A DNA stretch of 32,020 nt from Owenweeksia hongkongensis DSM 17368 (GTDB taxonomy: Bacteria; Bacteroidota; Bacteroidia; Flavobacteriales; Schleiferiaceae). Location of the stretch: NCBI GenBank assembly GCA_945907425.1, contig CAMDTE010000008.1, forward strand, positions 1 to 32,020, given 5' to 3'. This document shows, in pieces, positions 1 through 8,426 of the stretch (position 1 is its first letter; each line of letters starts with the position of its first letter). Below the pieces are notes generated by a model. The model had not been told where the DNA came from and made no database searches. It saw only the letters and a list, made by a program, of their open reading frames with translations. A program made the position numbers and the translations under genes.

Positions 1-1
1 G

Positions 2-373
2 TACGAGGATTTGTTAGCGGGGCAGTGGGGTTCCATAGAACGCGCGCTAGGACGAGCCGTAATAACACGAGGCACCCAATCTAAAAATTTCAACCATCTC
101 GTGCGCAGCCGTGGGAGTGAAAGCTGGCGCAAGTGGTTTACAGCCCAAGACGTTGCGGTATTAACGCCGATTTTTCAACCGTATCTGGTGAAATGGGGAT
201 ACGAGACTTCGGATGTTTCCTGGCCAATAGATCCCTTGCCGACCTTGAATCCATCCGAAGGATCTGTTTATATGTACGGGCTATTTCACCACGAAAACGG
301 GCCGTACGCCCTGCCGAAACCGTTGTGGGGTCGACTCAAAAATCAAATCAAGGCGTGGTTGGGTCGGACATAG
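2..373 (+). CDS. Sulfotransferase family protein, C-terminal fragment (5' end outside window)
   Basis: The reading frame is open from the left edge (frame beginning at base 2) and ends at TAG 371-373, so only the last ~123 residues are present. The fragment opens with YEDLL, matching the R-Y-E-D-L segment that follows the 3'-phosphate-binding loop in PAPS-dependent sulfotransferases. It later carries a WRKWFTAQDV...F..YLVKWGYE stretch typical of the family's C-terminal helix, where the protein folds over the bound PAPS. Such enzymes transfer sulfate from PAPS to hydroxyl groups of glycans or small molecules. The P-loop lies outside the window, so catalytic competence cannot be judged. It converges on the Wzt-like ATPase gene and overlaps its 3' end by 26 bases. 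That placement suggests, without proving, that its substrate is the exported polysaccharide. Confidence 0.7.
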   Translation, partial: YEDLLAGQWGSIERALGRAVITRGTQSKNFNHLVRSRGSESWRKWFTAQDVAVLTPIFQPYLVKWGYETSDVSWPIDPLPTLNPSEGSVYMYGLFHHENGPYALPKPLWGRLKNQIKAWLGRT

Positions 374-1484
374 TCCAAGTGGGGGACAGCCAAAGCCCGT
401 TGGATCGAGGGGCAAAGGAATCTCCTTCAGGAAAATACAGTCCGTCTTGCACGGCAAAAGGAAGTGCAGCGGCTTGACCGTCTTTTTCTAGGTCACAAAC
501 AAAGAGTTTGTAGCCCAAAAAGTAATTCCCCTGCATCAAGGGCAAACGATCGAAGTGCATTTTCCAATGAGCGCCTGCTGGCCAAGATGGCAGTGAAGTG
601 CCCGAAGTAGTGGGGCTGAAAGGGGCTAAAAATTCACCGTTTTGGTTGTGCAGTACCAGTCGAATATTGGCGCGCTCCAGGGGCATCGCGGGGTTTAATT
701 CCACGGTTAGCGTCGCCGGTTGGCCAGAAACCAAGGGTTGGCTCCATTGCATGGATTTTATCCACGGAGTTTGTTGAAATGCGCGAGGTGGTGATCCTTG
801 CCCAGCGGTGTTGAATCCGCTGTAGGCATCCAGTACATCGGCTGTGTTTCCGTCACGATGCAAGACCCCCTTGTCCAACCACAAGGTGCGTTGGCACAAT
901 CGTCGGATGGTTCCCAGGTGGTGAGAGACAACGACGAGTGTTTTCCCTTCCTCAGAAAGTACGGTTTGCATCCGCGCAAAGGATTGTTGTTGGAAGGCGA
1001 CATCGCCCACACCCAACACTTCATCCATTAATAATATATCCGCGCGCAAGTGTGCCGCCACAGCAAAACCCAGGCGTATTTTCATGCCCGATGAGTAATG
1101 TTTGATGGGTTCGTGGAGAAAATCTTCCACCCCTGCAAAAGCCACAATGGGGTCAATCAATGCTTTGATTTCCGATCGCTCCATCCCCAAGGCAATCCCT
1201 GAAAGAAATATATTCTCTTTACCTGTCAATTCCGGATGAAACCCTGTGCCCACTTCCAAAAGGCTAGCCAATTTCCCCTCCCTCAGAATTTTACCGCTCG
1301 ACGGAGAAGTGATGCCTGCAGCCAACCGCAGCAAGGTAGATTTACCAGCGCCATTGTGTCCAATCAAGCCTATGGACTCGCCCGGCATCCACTCAGAAGT
1401 AAAGTCGTGAATAGCTGTGCAGGCTTCTCCGTTGGCTTTTCTATAATCTTTGCGAACGGAGGTAAAATGAAGACGCGCTTTCAT
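348..1484 (-). CDS. wzt: Polysaccharide ABC exporter, ATP-binding subunit (Wzt/KpsT-like) with C-terminal extension
   Basis: 378 residues. The nucleotide-binding domain has Walker A GHNGAGKST (~42-50), the signature SSGM (~131-134), Walker B ILLMDE (~150-155) and the H-loop histidine near 188. The LLEVGTGFHPELTG stretch is characteristic of the Wzt/TagH/RfbB class that powers export of O-antigen, capsule or teichoic-acid-like polymers across the inner membrane. Residues ~230-378 form an extra beta-rich C-terminal domain; in Wzt proteins such domains bind the non-reducing terminus of the polymer and set specificity. Its ATG overlaps the stop of the upstream permease by 4 bases (ATGA), indicating translational coupling. 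Its 3' end overlaps a convergent sulfotransferase gene. The exported glycan cannot be deduced from this sequence. Confidence 0.9.
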   Translation of the reverse strand: MKARLHFTSVRKDYRKANGEACTAIHDFTSEWMPGESIGLIGHNGAGKSTLLRLAAGITSPSSGKILREGKLASLLEVGTGFHPELTGKENIFLSGIALGMERSEIKALIDPIVAFAGVEDFLHEPIKHYSSGMKIRLGFAVAAHLRADILLMDEVLGVGDVAFQQQSFARMQTVLSEEGKTLVVVSHHLGTIRRLCQRTLWLDKGVLHRDGNTADVLDAYSGFNTAGQGSPPRAFQQTPWIKSMQWSQPLVSGQPATLTVELNPAMPLERANIRLVLHNQNGEFLAPFSPTTSGTSLPSWPAGAHWKMHFDRLPLMQGNYFLGYKLFVCDLEKDGQAAALPFAVQDGLYFPEGDSFAPRSNGLWLSPTWTMSDPTTP

Positions 1485-2203
1485 AGGAAATCGGCACTAT
1501 TTTTCCCAAAATGCCGTAGGGCCAAAGGACCGGTAATGAACAAAACAATGGTGAAGGCAACACTCAATGCCCACGGCCCTGTGGGTTCCAGCAAGGTCGT
1601 GCTGATACTCTGTTTTGCCGCTATAACAGGGGAAGAGAGTGGATTCCATTGAATCCAAGAGGCATGGGTTGGTACGGAATACCAAACGGGCGTCAGAAAA
1701 AACAACATTTGAAATAAAAAGGGTAGCCCAGAGAGAAGGTCTTTGCTGCGGGTGGTCAACAGCGCCATCCACGTGCCAAAACCAAATCCCAAAAGCAACG
1801 ACCAGAGCAGTGGAATGAATACGATCATTCCGGAGGGGCCTTGAAACAAGAGGAGAACGAACAAGCCTACGGCCGCATCAAACGATGCGACGAGGGCTTT
1901 AGACAAAGGATAGGCCAGATGCGGAATCGGAGTTTTTTGTACCAGCGATAGATTGTTCACCAGGGAAAGTCCTCCCTGCAGCCCAGCGAAGGAAAAAGCA
2001 CTCCATACAATCCAGCCGGCAAAGAGAGCAGGGAAGGATTCCTTTTGACCCACCCCGTAGGAAGTTATCCACAAAACAGCGGCCATGCCTAGGGGCTGCG
2101 CAATAGCCCATACAGCCCCCAAAGCCGTTTGCGCATAACGCACTTTGATGTCGCGGTAGGCCAATGTTTGCGCTACGCTCCAAGCATGTCCTATGCGATT
2201 CAT
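1481..2203 (-). CDS. wzm: Polysaccharide ABC exporter, membrane subunit (Wzm-like, ABC-2 family)
   Basis: 240 residues with about six hydrophobic segments. The N-terminus reads L-A-Y-R-D-I-K-V-R-Y-AQTALGAVWAIAQPL, the cytosolic amphipathic motif of ABC-2 polysaccharide export permeases (Wzm, KpsM, TagG). It would form the transmembrane channel with the Wzt-like ATPase encoded immediately downstream with a 4-base overlap. Upstream, its ATG shares one base with the stop of the penicillin-binding protein gene (TGATG), so it is probably translated by re-initiation. Length is normal for the family. Confidence is high for class and low for the polymer transported. Confidence 0.9.
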   Translation of the reverse strand: MNRIGHAWSVAQTLAYRDIKVRYAQTALGAVWAIAQPLGMAAVLWITSYGVGQKESFPALFAGWIVWSAFSFAGLQGGLSLVNNLSLVQKTPIPHLAYPLSKALVASFDAAVGLFVLLLFQGPSGMIVFIPLLWSLLLGFGFGTWMALLTTRSKDLLSGLPFLFQMLFFLTPVWYSVPTHASWIQWNPLSSPVIAAKQSISTTLLEPTGPWALSVAFTIVLFITGPLALRHFGKNSADFL

Positions 2204-4620
2204 CAGGGAATAAAAGTAGGGTCTGTTCCGCCACCGCTTCCCGTTGGCTCCTCTGGAGCTACTGGGGTCTGTGCCTCATCAAGGAGGAAGACTTCTTCTT
2301 CTCGGAATAAATCATTGACTTCATCCATTAATCCGGGTTTGTAGTCCGGGCAATCCATGATGTTTTTCAAGCTGTCGGAGAGCGGTTTGAAGGGCAATAG
2401 ATATTTCCTGCTCAAACCAGAGCGTTCAACGGAACCCATGAAGTAGGCCCAAAGAGGAAGCGCTGTGGCGTTGCCTGCCCCTCGCGCATCGCTAAAATGC
2501 ACTTGAGGAGAAGAGGCACCCACCCAAGCTCCTGCGACTAAGTAGGGAGTGTAACCAACAAACCATCCGTCCGAATAGTTTTGTGCAGTACCCGTTTTCC
2601 CCGCATAATCCCCTGTCAGGCCAAAAGCGCGTACGCTATTTCCGGTCCCTTCATTGATTACAGCACGGAGCATATCGTTGAGCATGGCCACATTCGCCGT
2701 GTCCATGACTTGCCGCATTCTGATTCTACCTCTTTCGTACAGGACGTTGCCCATTTGGTCCGTAATTTTTGTTACCGCAACAGGGGTAAATGATTTTCCT
2801 CCGTTGGCAAAAGCGCAATAGGCGGTGACCAATTCCAACAACGAGGCGTCGTTTGCCCCAAGCGCCATGGCAGGTCGATTGTCCATATCTCCTTCAAAAC
2901 CCAACTTGCGCGCCATGCGTACCACGTTCCCTCTTCCTGTTTTCATCAATGCCTCAACCGTAGCTACGTTAATGGATCTTTTGAGTGCGCCGCGCATGGT
3001 GTACTCACCGCCGTAGAGTCGGTCATGGTTTTCGGGTGTCCAATTGACGAATTCCGGATAGGTTTTGAGTTCGTTTTCAAAATAAGTACAGGGAGGAATG
3101 CCTTTTTCCAAAGCGGCCGCGTATACAATGGGTTTAAAGGCTGAGGCCGTTTGACGCTCGGACAAAACATGGTCGTAGGGCAAGTATTGGAAGGAAGGTC
3201 CGCCCACCCACGCTTTAATGGTTCCGCGTTGCGGGTCCAAAGCCAAGAAACCACAACTCATCAAGGCTTGTGCATACTTTACGGAATCCAGTGTTGACAG
3301 GGTTCGTCTCTCATCTCCTTCCTCGTTGTACGCGAAAACAGTCATTTCCTTTTTTTCTTTCAATGCTTTATCGATTTCTTCAGGGCTTGCTCCATCCGCA
3401 AGCATGCGTTTGTAGAGACCTGTTTTCTTTACTTCCGATTGAAGAAGTCCCGGCAATTTTCTCCACGAGGATTCACCCCAATGGGCGTTGAATTGGGCCT
3501 GCAAATTTTTCATTTTGCGCCAAACAGCGTCGTTTGCATACCGCTGCATGGAAGACGAAATGGTGGTTTCGATGATCAAGCCATCGCGATCCAAATCATA
3601 AGCTGATCCGTCTGGTTTTTCAATTTCTGCTAAGATGGCCTCCAGCTCGGGACGCATAGCCGTCAAAAAGTAAGGTGCGGGCCGGTCCTCTTCTAAATTG
3701 TAATAGTTGATTTCCAAAGGCTTGTCGCACAATACTTTGTACTCCTCTTCGCTGAGGTATTCGTATTTGCGCATCTGACTCAAAACCACGTTACGCCTTT
3801 CTTTTGCGTTCTCTGGGTTTCTTCGGGGATTGTATTTGGAATTCGCTTTGAGCAAGCCGACCAAAACAGCGGCCTCTTCCAAGTCTAGTTCTGATGGTTT
3901 TTTATTGAAATACCGGAGAGAGGCTGTTTCGATGCCGTACACGTTCTCTCCAAAGCTTACGGTGTTCAAGTAGAGCTCCAGGATTTGTTCTTTGTTGTAA
4001 ATTTTCTCCAATCGCTTGGCGACAATGAATTCTCTAATTTTCGCTATAGGCATGGTCAATGGGCCGTAATTGCGACGCCCAAAAAGATTTTTTGCCAATT
4101 GCTGTGTAATGGTCGACCCACCCCCCGCAGATTCATTGCGTAGAACAATGGATTTAACAATGACCCGCACCAAGGAGCGTCGATCCACCCCGTCGTGTTG
4201 AAAAAATCGCACATCTTCTGTAGCCACCAACGCGTCGATCAAAAAGGGAGGTATTTCTTTGAAATCAGCGCCCGTTCTGTTCTGAACAAAGTACTTTCCA
4301 ATCAAAACCCCGTCTTCGGAAAACACTTCCGTCGCGAGGTCATTGCGCACGGAACGAATAGCGTCCTTCGTAGGCAAGATTCCAAAGGCACCCAAAGAAA
4401 TAGCGATCAATAGAAAGGAAATAGTTAAAAATCCGGCGATGGCTAGTTGTGCAGAGCGCCGTATCCATGCCTTGGTCATTCCCGGCCACTGAGCCATTCT
4501 TTGATCCAATACACGATAGGACGCTATGGTTTTATCTCGGACAGAACGCCAGGCAGACAAGCCTTTTTCAAGCCATTCGCGCCACTCGCACTTCTCGAGC
4601 CATTCCTTCCATTTATTCAT
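2203..4620 (-). CDS. mrcA: Class A penicillin-binding protein 1A (bifunctional glycosyltransferase/transpeptidase)
   Basis: A start at 4620 (MNKWKEW..., 805 residues) is preferred over the longer open frame to 4695, because it gives an 8-base overlap with the upstream permease gene instead of an 83-base one. A cytosolic N-terminus precedes one membrane anchor (~residues 55-82). The GT51 glycosyltransferase domain has E-D-V-R-F-F-Q-H-D-G (~135) and GGGSTITQQLAKNLF (~165-180). The transpeptidase domain has SAFK (~493-496, nucleophile Ser), SIN (~549-551) and KTGTA (~675-679), so all catalytic motifs are intact. The protein polymerises and cross-links peptidoglycan in the periplasm. The last ~50 residues are an acidic, Pro/Gly-rich tail of unknown role. 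It is unusual that this gene sits in an overlapping chain with a polysaccharide exporter. Confidence 0.95.
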   Translation of the reverse strand: MNKWKEWLEKCEWREWLEKGLSAWRSVRDKTIASYRVLDQRMAQWPGMTKAWIRRSAQLAIAGFLTISFLLIAISLGAFGILPTKDAIRSVRNDLATEVFSEDGVLIGKYFVQNRTGADFKEIPPFLIDALVATEDVRFFQHDGVDRRSLVRVIVKSIVLRNESAGGGSTITQQLAKNLFGRRNYGPLTMPIAKIREFIVAKRLEKIYNKEQILELYLNTVSFGENVYGIETASLRYFNKKPSELDLEEAAVLVGLLKANSKYNPRRNPENAKERRNVVLSQMRKYEYLSEEEYKVLCDKPLEINYYNLEEDRPAPYFLTAMRPELEAILAEIEKPDGSAYDLDRDGLIIETTISSSMQRYANDAVWRKMKNLQAQFNAHWGESSWRKLPGLLQSEVKKTGLYKRMLADGASPEEIDKALKEKKEMTVFAYNEEGDERRTLSTLDSVKYAQALMSCGFLALDPQRGTIKAWVGGPSFQYLPYDHVLSERQTASAFKPIVYAAALEKGIPPCTYFENELKTYPEFVNWTPENHDRLYGGEYTMRGALKRSINVATVEALMKTGRGNVVRMARKLGFEGDMDNRPAMALGANDASLLELVTAYCAFANGGKSFTPVAVTKITDQMGNVLYERGRIRMRQVMDTANVAMLNDMLRAVINEGTGNSVRAFGLTGDYAGKTGTAQNYSDGWFVGYTPYLVAGAWVGASSPQVHFSDARGAGNATALPLWAYFMGSVERSGLSRKYLLPFKPLSDSLKNIMDCPDYKPGLMDEVNDLFREEEVFLLDEAQTPVAPEEPTGSGGGTDPTFIP

Positions 4621-5866
4621 AACGCAACGATTCAATAGGGTCCAAAGCCGCCGCTTTTCGGGCCGGATACAGGCCTGCGACAATACCGACAACAATACAC
4701 AAAAGAACAGCCATTCCTATCCAATTCCAAGGGACAATAAAAGTACCGCCCATAGCGCTCGATAGCACATTTCCAATCAAAACACCCAATACTATTCCGA
4801 ACACGCCCCCCGCTATGGACACCAAAACTGCCTCCAACAAAAATTGCAGAGTAATGGTGTTCCGCGTGGCTCCCAAAGCCTTTCGAACGCCAATCTCGCG
4901 GGTGCGTTCCGTGACGGAGACCAACATGATGTTCATCAGGGAGATGGAAGCGCCCAACAGGGTGATGGCGCCAATCAATCCGGCAACCAGCCCAACGGAA
5001 GAAAGTTGTTCAATGAGCATGCTGGAAATAGAATCGCTTCTGCGGACATTGAAATTGTCTTCTGCTGAGGGCGGAAGATTTCGAACGGCTCGAAAAGTGG
5101 CGCGGGCTTCAGAAAGGGTAGGGTCTAGCCACTCTGGGGAGACGGCTTTGGTGGTAATCGCATAACTGGAGAAGGGAGTTCCAAAGGTGCGGTGGCCATT
5201 TTTTAACGGCACAACGACCGCCTGATCCTGTGACATAAAGGAGCTGTTTCCCTTGGCAGAGAGCACGCCCACCACACGGTAGCTTTTGCGTTGAAGGCGT
5301 ATACTTTTTCCAGGTTCGTATCCTTCCGGGAAGAGCTTCAGGGCCACATCTTGCCCTAAGATCACTACGTTCCTTCCCTCAAACAATTCTTGCTGAGAAA
5401 ACAATCGACCTTCTTTTAGGGAATAGCCCGTTGTTTTGAAATATTCGTTGTCTGCCGCAATCAGCTGAACATTGGGATTCGTTTTGAGTGTCCCGAGCTG
5501 CAACTGCGCTGTACCACTCAAGACGTCAGACACGCTCACGATGGCGCCTTGGTAATGAAAGTTCTGTTGAAATCGTAACGCTTGTCGAAGAGGAATACCG
5601 GGAAACTGCTTTTCTGTGCGCCCTTTTTTTCCTATCCGAATGGACATTCCACCGCTTTGAAAAGTAAACGATGTGGCTCCCATTTGAGAAAATTGCCCCG
5701 TTATGGCACTTTCCATAGCGGTAGTGGCCGTAAGCATGCCCACCAAAGCCATAATTCCGATGGAAATAATGAGTGCAGTCAATATTGCGCGAAGCATTTG
5801 GCCCCGTAAGGCACTGCTAGCCATTCCTAGCCCTTCCCAAAACGCTCGCCAACCCAGACTTTTCAT
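4613..5866 (-). CDS. MacB/FtsX-type ABC transporter permease
   Basis: 417 residues. There is one N-terminal membrane segment (~20-45), a large periplasmic MacB-PCD-like region (~45-280), then three C-terminal membrane segments. A V-S-V-T-E-R-T-R-E-I-G-V-RKALGA motif sits between the first and second of these, the coupling helix of the FtsX/MacB/LolE permease family. These mechanotransmission-type transporters move no substrate through the membrane themselves; they drive efflux, lipoprotein release or hydrolase activation with a separate ATPase. No LolD/MacB-type ATPase lies nearby; the Wzt-like ATPase downstream is of another class. The gene heads the chain permease-PBP1A-Wzm-Wzt and overlaps the PBP gene by 8 bases. 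An imperfect -7 box (TACCTTTA on the minus strand) lies just upstream of the ATG. Confidence 0.87.
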   Translation of the reverse strand: MKSLGWRAFWEGLGMASSALRGQMLRAILTALIISIGIMALVGMLTATTAMESAITGQFSQMGATSFTFQSGGMSIRIGKKGRTEKQFPGIPLRQALRFQQNFHYQGAIVSVSDVLSGTAQLQLGTLKTNPNVQLIAADNEYFKTTGYSLKEGRLFSQQELFEGRNVVILGQDVALKLFPEGYEPGKSIRLQRKSYRVVGVLSAKGNSSFMSQDQAVVVPLKNGHRTFGTPFSSYAITTKAVSPEWLDPTLSEARATFRAVRNLPPSAEDNFNVRRSDSISSMLIEQLSSVGLVAGLIGAITLLGASISLMNIMLVSVTERTREIGVRKALGATRNTITLQFLLEAVLVSIAGGVFGIVLGVLIGNVLSSAMGGTFIVPWNWIGMAVLLCIVVGIVAGLYPARKAAALDPIESLRYE

Positions 5867-5897
5867 CAGGTAAAGGTATTGATTTGCTTGTGAGTCC

Positions 5898-5905
5898 TAC
5901 ATTTG
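5898..5905 (+). promoter_or_regulatory. Putative Bacteroidota -7 promoter box
   Basis: A perfect TAnnTTTG (TACATTTG) lies 12 bases before the ATG at 5918, in the 51-base gap between divergent genes. It supports the ATG at 5918 over the TTG at 5903, which lies inside the box. A TTG about 16 bases upstream could be the -33 element. Sequence match only. Confidence 0.5.
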
Positions 5906-5917
5906 ACCCCTTCTGTT

Positions 5918-8425
5918 ATGCAACATTTCAACCATCACTCCTTTTCGACCCAGGAATCTCCTTCGTTCTTAGGTATTTTAGCGACGGGATGGCCGGGAGT
6001 TTTGTCTATGAGGCGTGGTCAAAAAAGAGAAATACCCGCCGATTTTTCCGCTTTTTTATCCCGTCAAAAATCTTCGAATTCTCAAAGTATTTCGCCACGC
6101 GCACTGGTTGTGGGGTGGGACGGTGCGGATCCTCGATGGATAGAACGATTCATCGCCGAAGGCAAGTTGCCAGCGATGGCGCAGTTGACCTCTCGTGGCT
6201 CCCTGGGTTTGTTGGCGTCTGTTCAGCCCCTTTTGTCTCCTTGTGTATGGACATCCATCGCTACGGGGGTGCGTCCACACGAACATGGCGTTTTGGGATT
6301 TGTGCAAAACGGACGTGTCGTGAGAGGGTCAGACCGGGAGAAGCCAGCGTTTTGGGATGCAGCGGTGAAAGCGGGAAAAAAGACACAAGTAATCGGTTGG
6401 TGGCCTTCTCATCCGGCCTATTCGGTAGGGATGGATGGATTCATGGTGAGCGATTTGCACAGCTTAGAGGGGTTAGCGGATCAGAGTGTTTTTCCTTCTC
6501 AAGAGAGGGACGTACTGGACTTTCTTCGGGTGTCTCCCCAGGATCTGGGAGTCGATGTCTTGGCTCCTTTCTTGGAGCCGGTGGCTCAGCGTCTCCCGGA
6601 AGTTCGCCAGGAGAATCATCCGCTGCAATCTGCTGTGGCTCATGCCGTCGCAGCAGCCCTGACGATTCAAGCCTACGCCACCTACGCGATGGCCTCGCGC
6701 CTATGGGATCTGCACGCGGTCTACTTCAATGCCTTGGATCCACTGCAACATTTGTCAGTGGCCTACCCGGAGTTGGTGGAACCAGCGTATCGTTTCCATG
6801 ACATGTTGCTGGAGGCATTGCTGGATCAAGCAGGGGAATCTGTACATGTATGTGTTGTGTCGGACCATGGTTTCAAAGCCAGTTCAGAACTTCAAGAAAA
6901 GTCTCCCCATCCGGCGCAGGATCACGCACCTTACGGGGTGATTGTGGCGGCAGGCCCCCAATGGGAGGGTCCGCAGCGGTTATACGGCGCCAGCGTTTTG
7001 GACATAGCGCCCACCGTTTGTTCCGTTCTGGGTGTGCCCTGGGTGGACTGCTCCGGTGTCCCTTTGAACGGGCTTTGGAAAAGCGGGACTGCCCCCGTAG
7101 TGCAAAAAATCGAATCTATTCCACCGATTTGGAAATCGGACACCTCTTTGGCCCAGAATGAAAATCAAAGTTGGGAAAGATTGGTATCCATGGGCTATTT
7201 GGAACCAGACGCGGTGTCAACGGACTCTCTTTCGTATACTCGAAAACACACCCTGTACAATGAATGTCTTTCTCGGTTGGCCGTAGGTGAATGGTTTACA
7301 GTAGGCCAGAAAATTACGGAAGGATTGGTAGAGTTTCCACAAGACCAAAGGCTTTTGCATCTCAGGGCTTCTGTAGCTTTTCAATGCCACGATACTTCGG
7401 TGGGGCTCGATGGACTACAGGGCGTGGGGCGCACCTTGTTTGAAGCCCTGTGGGGTTTAAGAGAGGGGCAATGGGAGCAGGCACTTGTTTTGTTGCGCTG
7501 TCTCCAACAAGAGCAACCGCTCAGCGATGAATGGCGTTGGCTTGTGGTGCGCTCTCTGCGGCAGGCAAGTCAATGGAACGAGCACCGCGTTTGGGTGGAG
7601 GAGTATCTTTCTCAATGCCCCGAATGGCCTCAACCTTCTGCCGACTGGCAATTGGAAGCAGGGTATGCCGCCGCCGCCCAAGGGAATTTTTCCGAAGCCT
7701 TGGACTGGGCTGTTCGTGCAAGCCAACAACAGCACAAAAACATCGAAATCCATAAAGCCATTGCGCAATGGGCTGAAAGGGCTTCCCTTTCAGAGGTAGC
7801 GACTCAAGCCACTGCCGTCGTTCACCTCTTGCAAGAACAAACAAAACCCTCTCATTCGCCTGTGGTCTTGGTTGTTGGTCATCCTCGGTCGGGCACCTCA
7901 CTCGTGATGCAATGTTTGGAAAGAATGAAAATTCCTTTGCAAACCGATGGTCACCGAATTCCTGATAAACACAACCCCAAAGGATATTTTGAATTTGACC
8001 CGGTCAAAAAATCGTTGGTTGACACCTCTTGGTTAACAACATGCTTTGGGAAAGCGGTGAAAGTAGTGACTCCTTTGGTGCCCTCCCTTCCGCAGCAGAT
8101 ATCTTATCGTGTCGTGTGGATTCGAAGGCCTTTGCCAGAGGTTGTTTTGTCACAAGAAATTCTTCGTGGAAGGCGAAAAGAAGAGGTATTGAGACACATG
8201 CCGTTTGGGCTTTTTCAACAGCTAGAAAAAGAGGACAAAGCGCTTGCGCAATGGCTCGATCATTTACCCCAAGAAAATGTTTGTTTGATCGATTTTCATC
8301 GATTGATTCAGAATCCGCAACAAACGATTGAAGAATTAGCAAAATTCTTGCAATGCCCCATTCCACAAGAGGGAACCTCAGGATGGGTGGATGTTGCGCT
8401 GGTCAGAAACACCTTATCTTTGTAG
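5918..8425 (+). CDS. Three-module protein: alkaline-phosphatase-superfamily phosphodiesterase, helical (TPR-like) repeats, sulfotransferase
   Basis: 835 residues from ATG 5918. Residues ~60-390 are a type I phosphodiesterase/nucleotide-pyrophosphatase-like domain: GWDGAD (Asp 68) as first metal site, L-S-P-C-V-W-T-S-I-A-T-G (~106-117) holding the probable Ser/Thr nucleophile, then D274/H278, S-D-H-G-F (D316/H317) and H336 as further metal ligands. An MGYLEPD segment (~425) resembles the LGY linker that precedes TPR repeats in sulfatase-like proteins. Residues ~440-635 are helical, with a TPR-like unit around 580-605. Residues ~648-835 are a sulfotransferase: V-V-G-H-P-R-S-G-T-S (5'-phosphosulfate loop, ~652-661), W-I-R-R-P...S (3'-phosphate site, ~734-745) and a YEDL-like L-I-D-F-H-R-L. 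There is no clear signal peptide, so it is probably cytosolic. The physiological substrates are unknown. Confidence 0.82.
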   Translation: MQHFNHHSFSTQESPSFLGILATGWPGVLSMRRGQKREIPADFSAFLSRQKSSNSQSISPRALVVGWDGADPRWIERFIAEGKLPAMAQLTSRGSLGLLASVQPLLSPCVWTSIATGVRPHEHGVLGFVQNGRVVRGSDREKPAFWDAAVKAGKKTQVIGWWPSHPAYSVGMDGFMVSDLHSLEGLADQSVFPSQERDVLDFLRVSPQDLGVDVLAPFLEPVAQRLPEVRQENHPLQSAVAHAVAAALTIQAYATYAMASRLWDLHAVYFNALDPLQHLSVAYPELVEPAYRFHDMLLEALLDQAGESVHVCVVSDHGFKASSELQEKSPHPAQDHAPYGVIVAAGPQWEGPQRLYGASVLDIAPTVCSVLGVPWVDCSGVPLNGLWKSGTAPVVQKIESIPPIWKSDTSLAQNENQSWERLVSMGYLEPDAVSTDSLSYTRKHTLYNECLSRLAVGEWFTVGQKITEGLVEFPQDQRLLHLRASVAFQCHDTSVGLDGLQGVGRTLFEALWGLREGQWEQALVLLRCLQQEQPLSDEWRWLVVRSLRQASQWNEHRVWVEEYLSQCPEWPQPSADWQLEAGYAAAAQGNFSEALDWAVRASQQQHKNIEIHKAIAQWAERASLSEVATQATAVVHLLQEQTKPSHSPVVLVVGHPRSGTSLVMQCLERMKIPLQTDGHRIPDKHNPKGYFEFDPVKKSLVDTSWLTTCFGKAVKVVTPLVPSLPQQISYRVVWIRRPLPEVVLSQEILRGRRKEEVLRHMPFGLFQQLEKEDKALAQWLDHLPQENVCLIDFHRLIQNPQQTIEELAKFLQCPIPQEGTSGWVDVALVRNTLSL
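8415..8422 (+). promoter_or_regulatory. Putative -7 promoter box adjoining the start codon
   Basis: TATCTTTG, a perfect TAnnTTTG, ends 4 bases before the ATG at 8427 and lies within the last codons of the upstream gene. If used, the transcript would begin at or within a few bases of the start codon (leaderless or nearly so). Confidence 0.5.
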
Positions 8426-8426
8426 G

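Noticed and set aside
4621-4695. A 25-codon N-terminal extension of PBP1A
   Set aside because: It would overlap the upstream permease by 83 bases; ATG 4620 gives the small overlap seen for other genes in this chain.
5884-6801. A 305-codon open frame overlapping the start of the three-module gene on the same strand
   Set aside because: The translation is rich in Cys, Arg, Ser and Gly with no recognisable motif, and it lies over the phosphodiesterase domain whose own frame has clear catalytic motifs.
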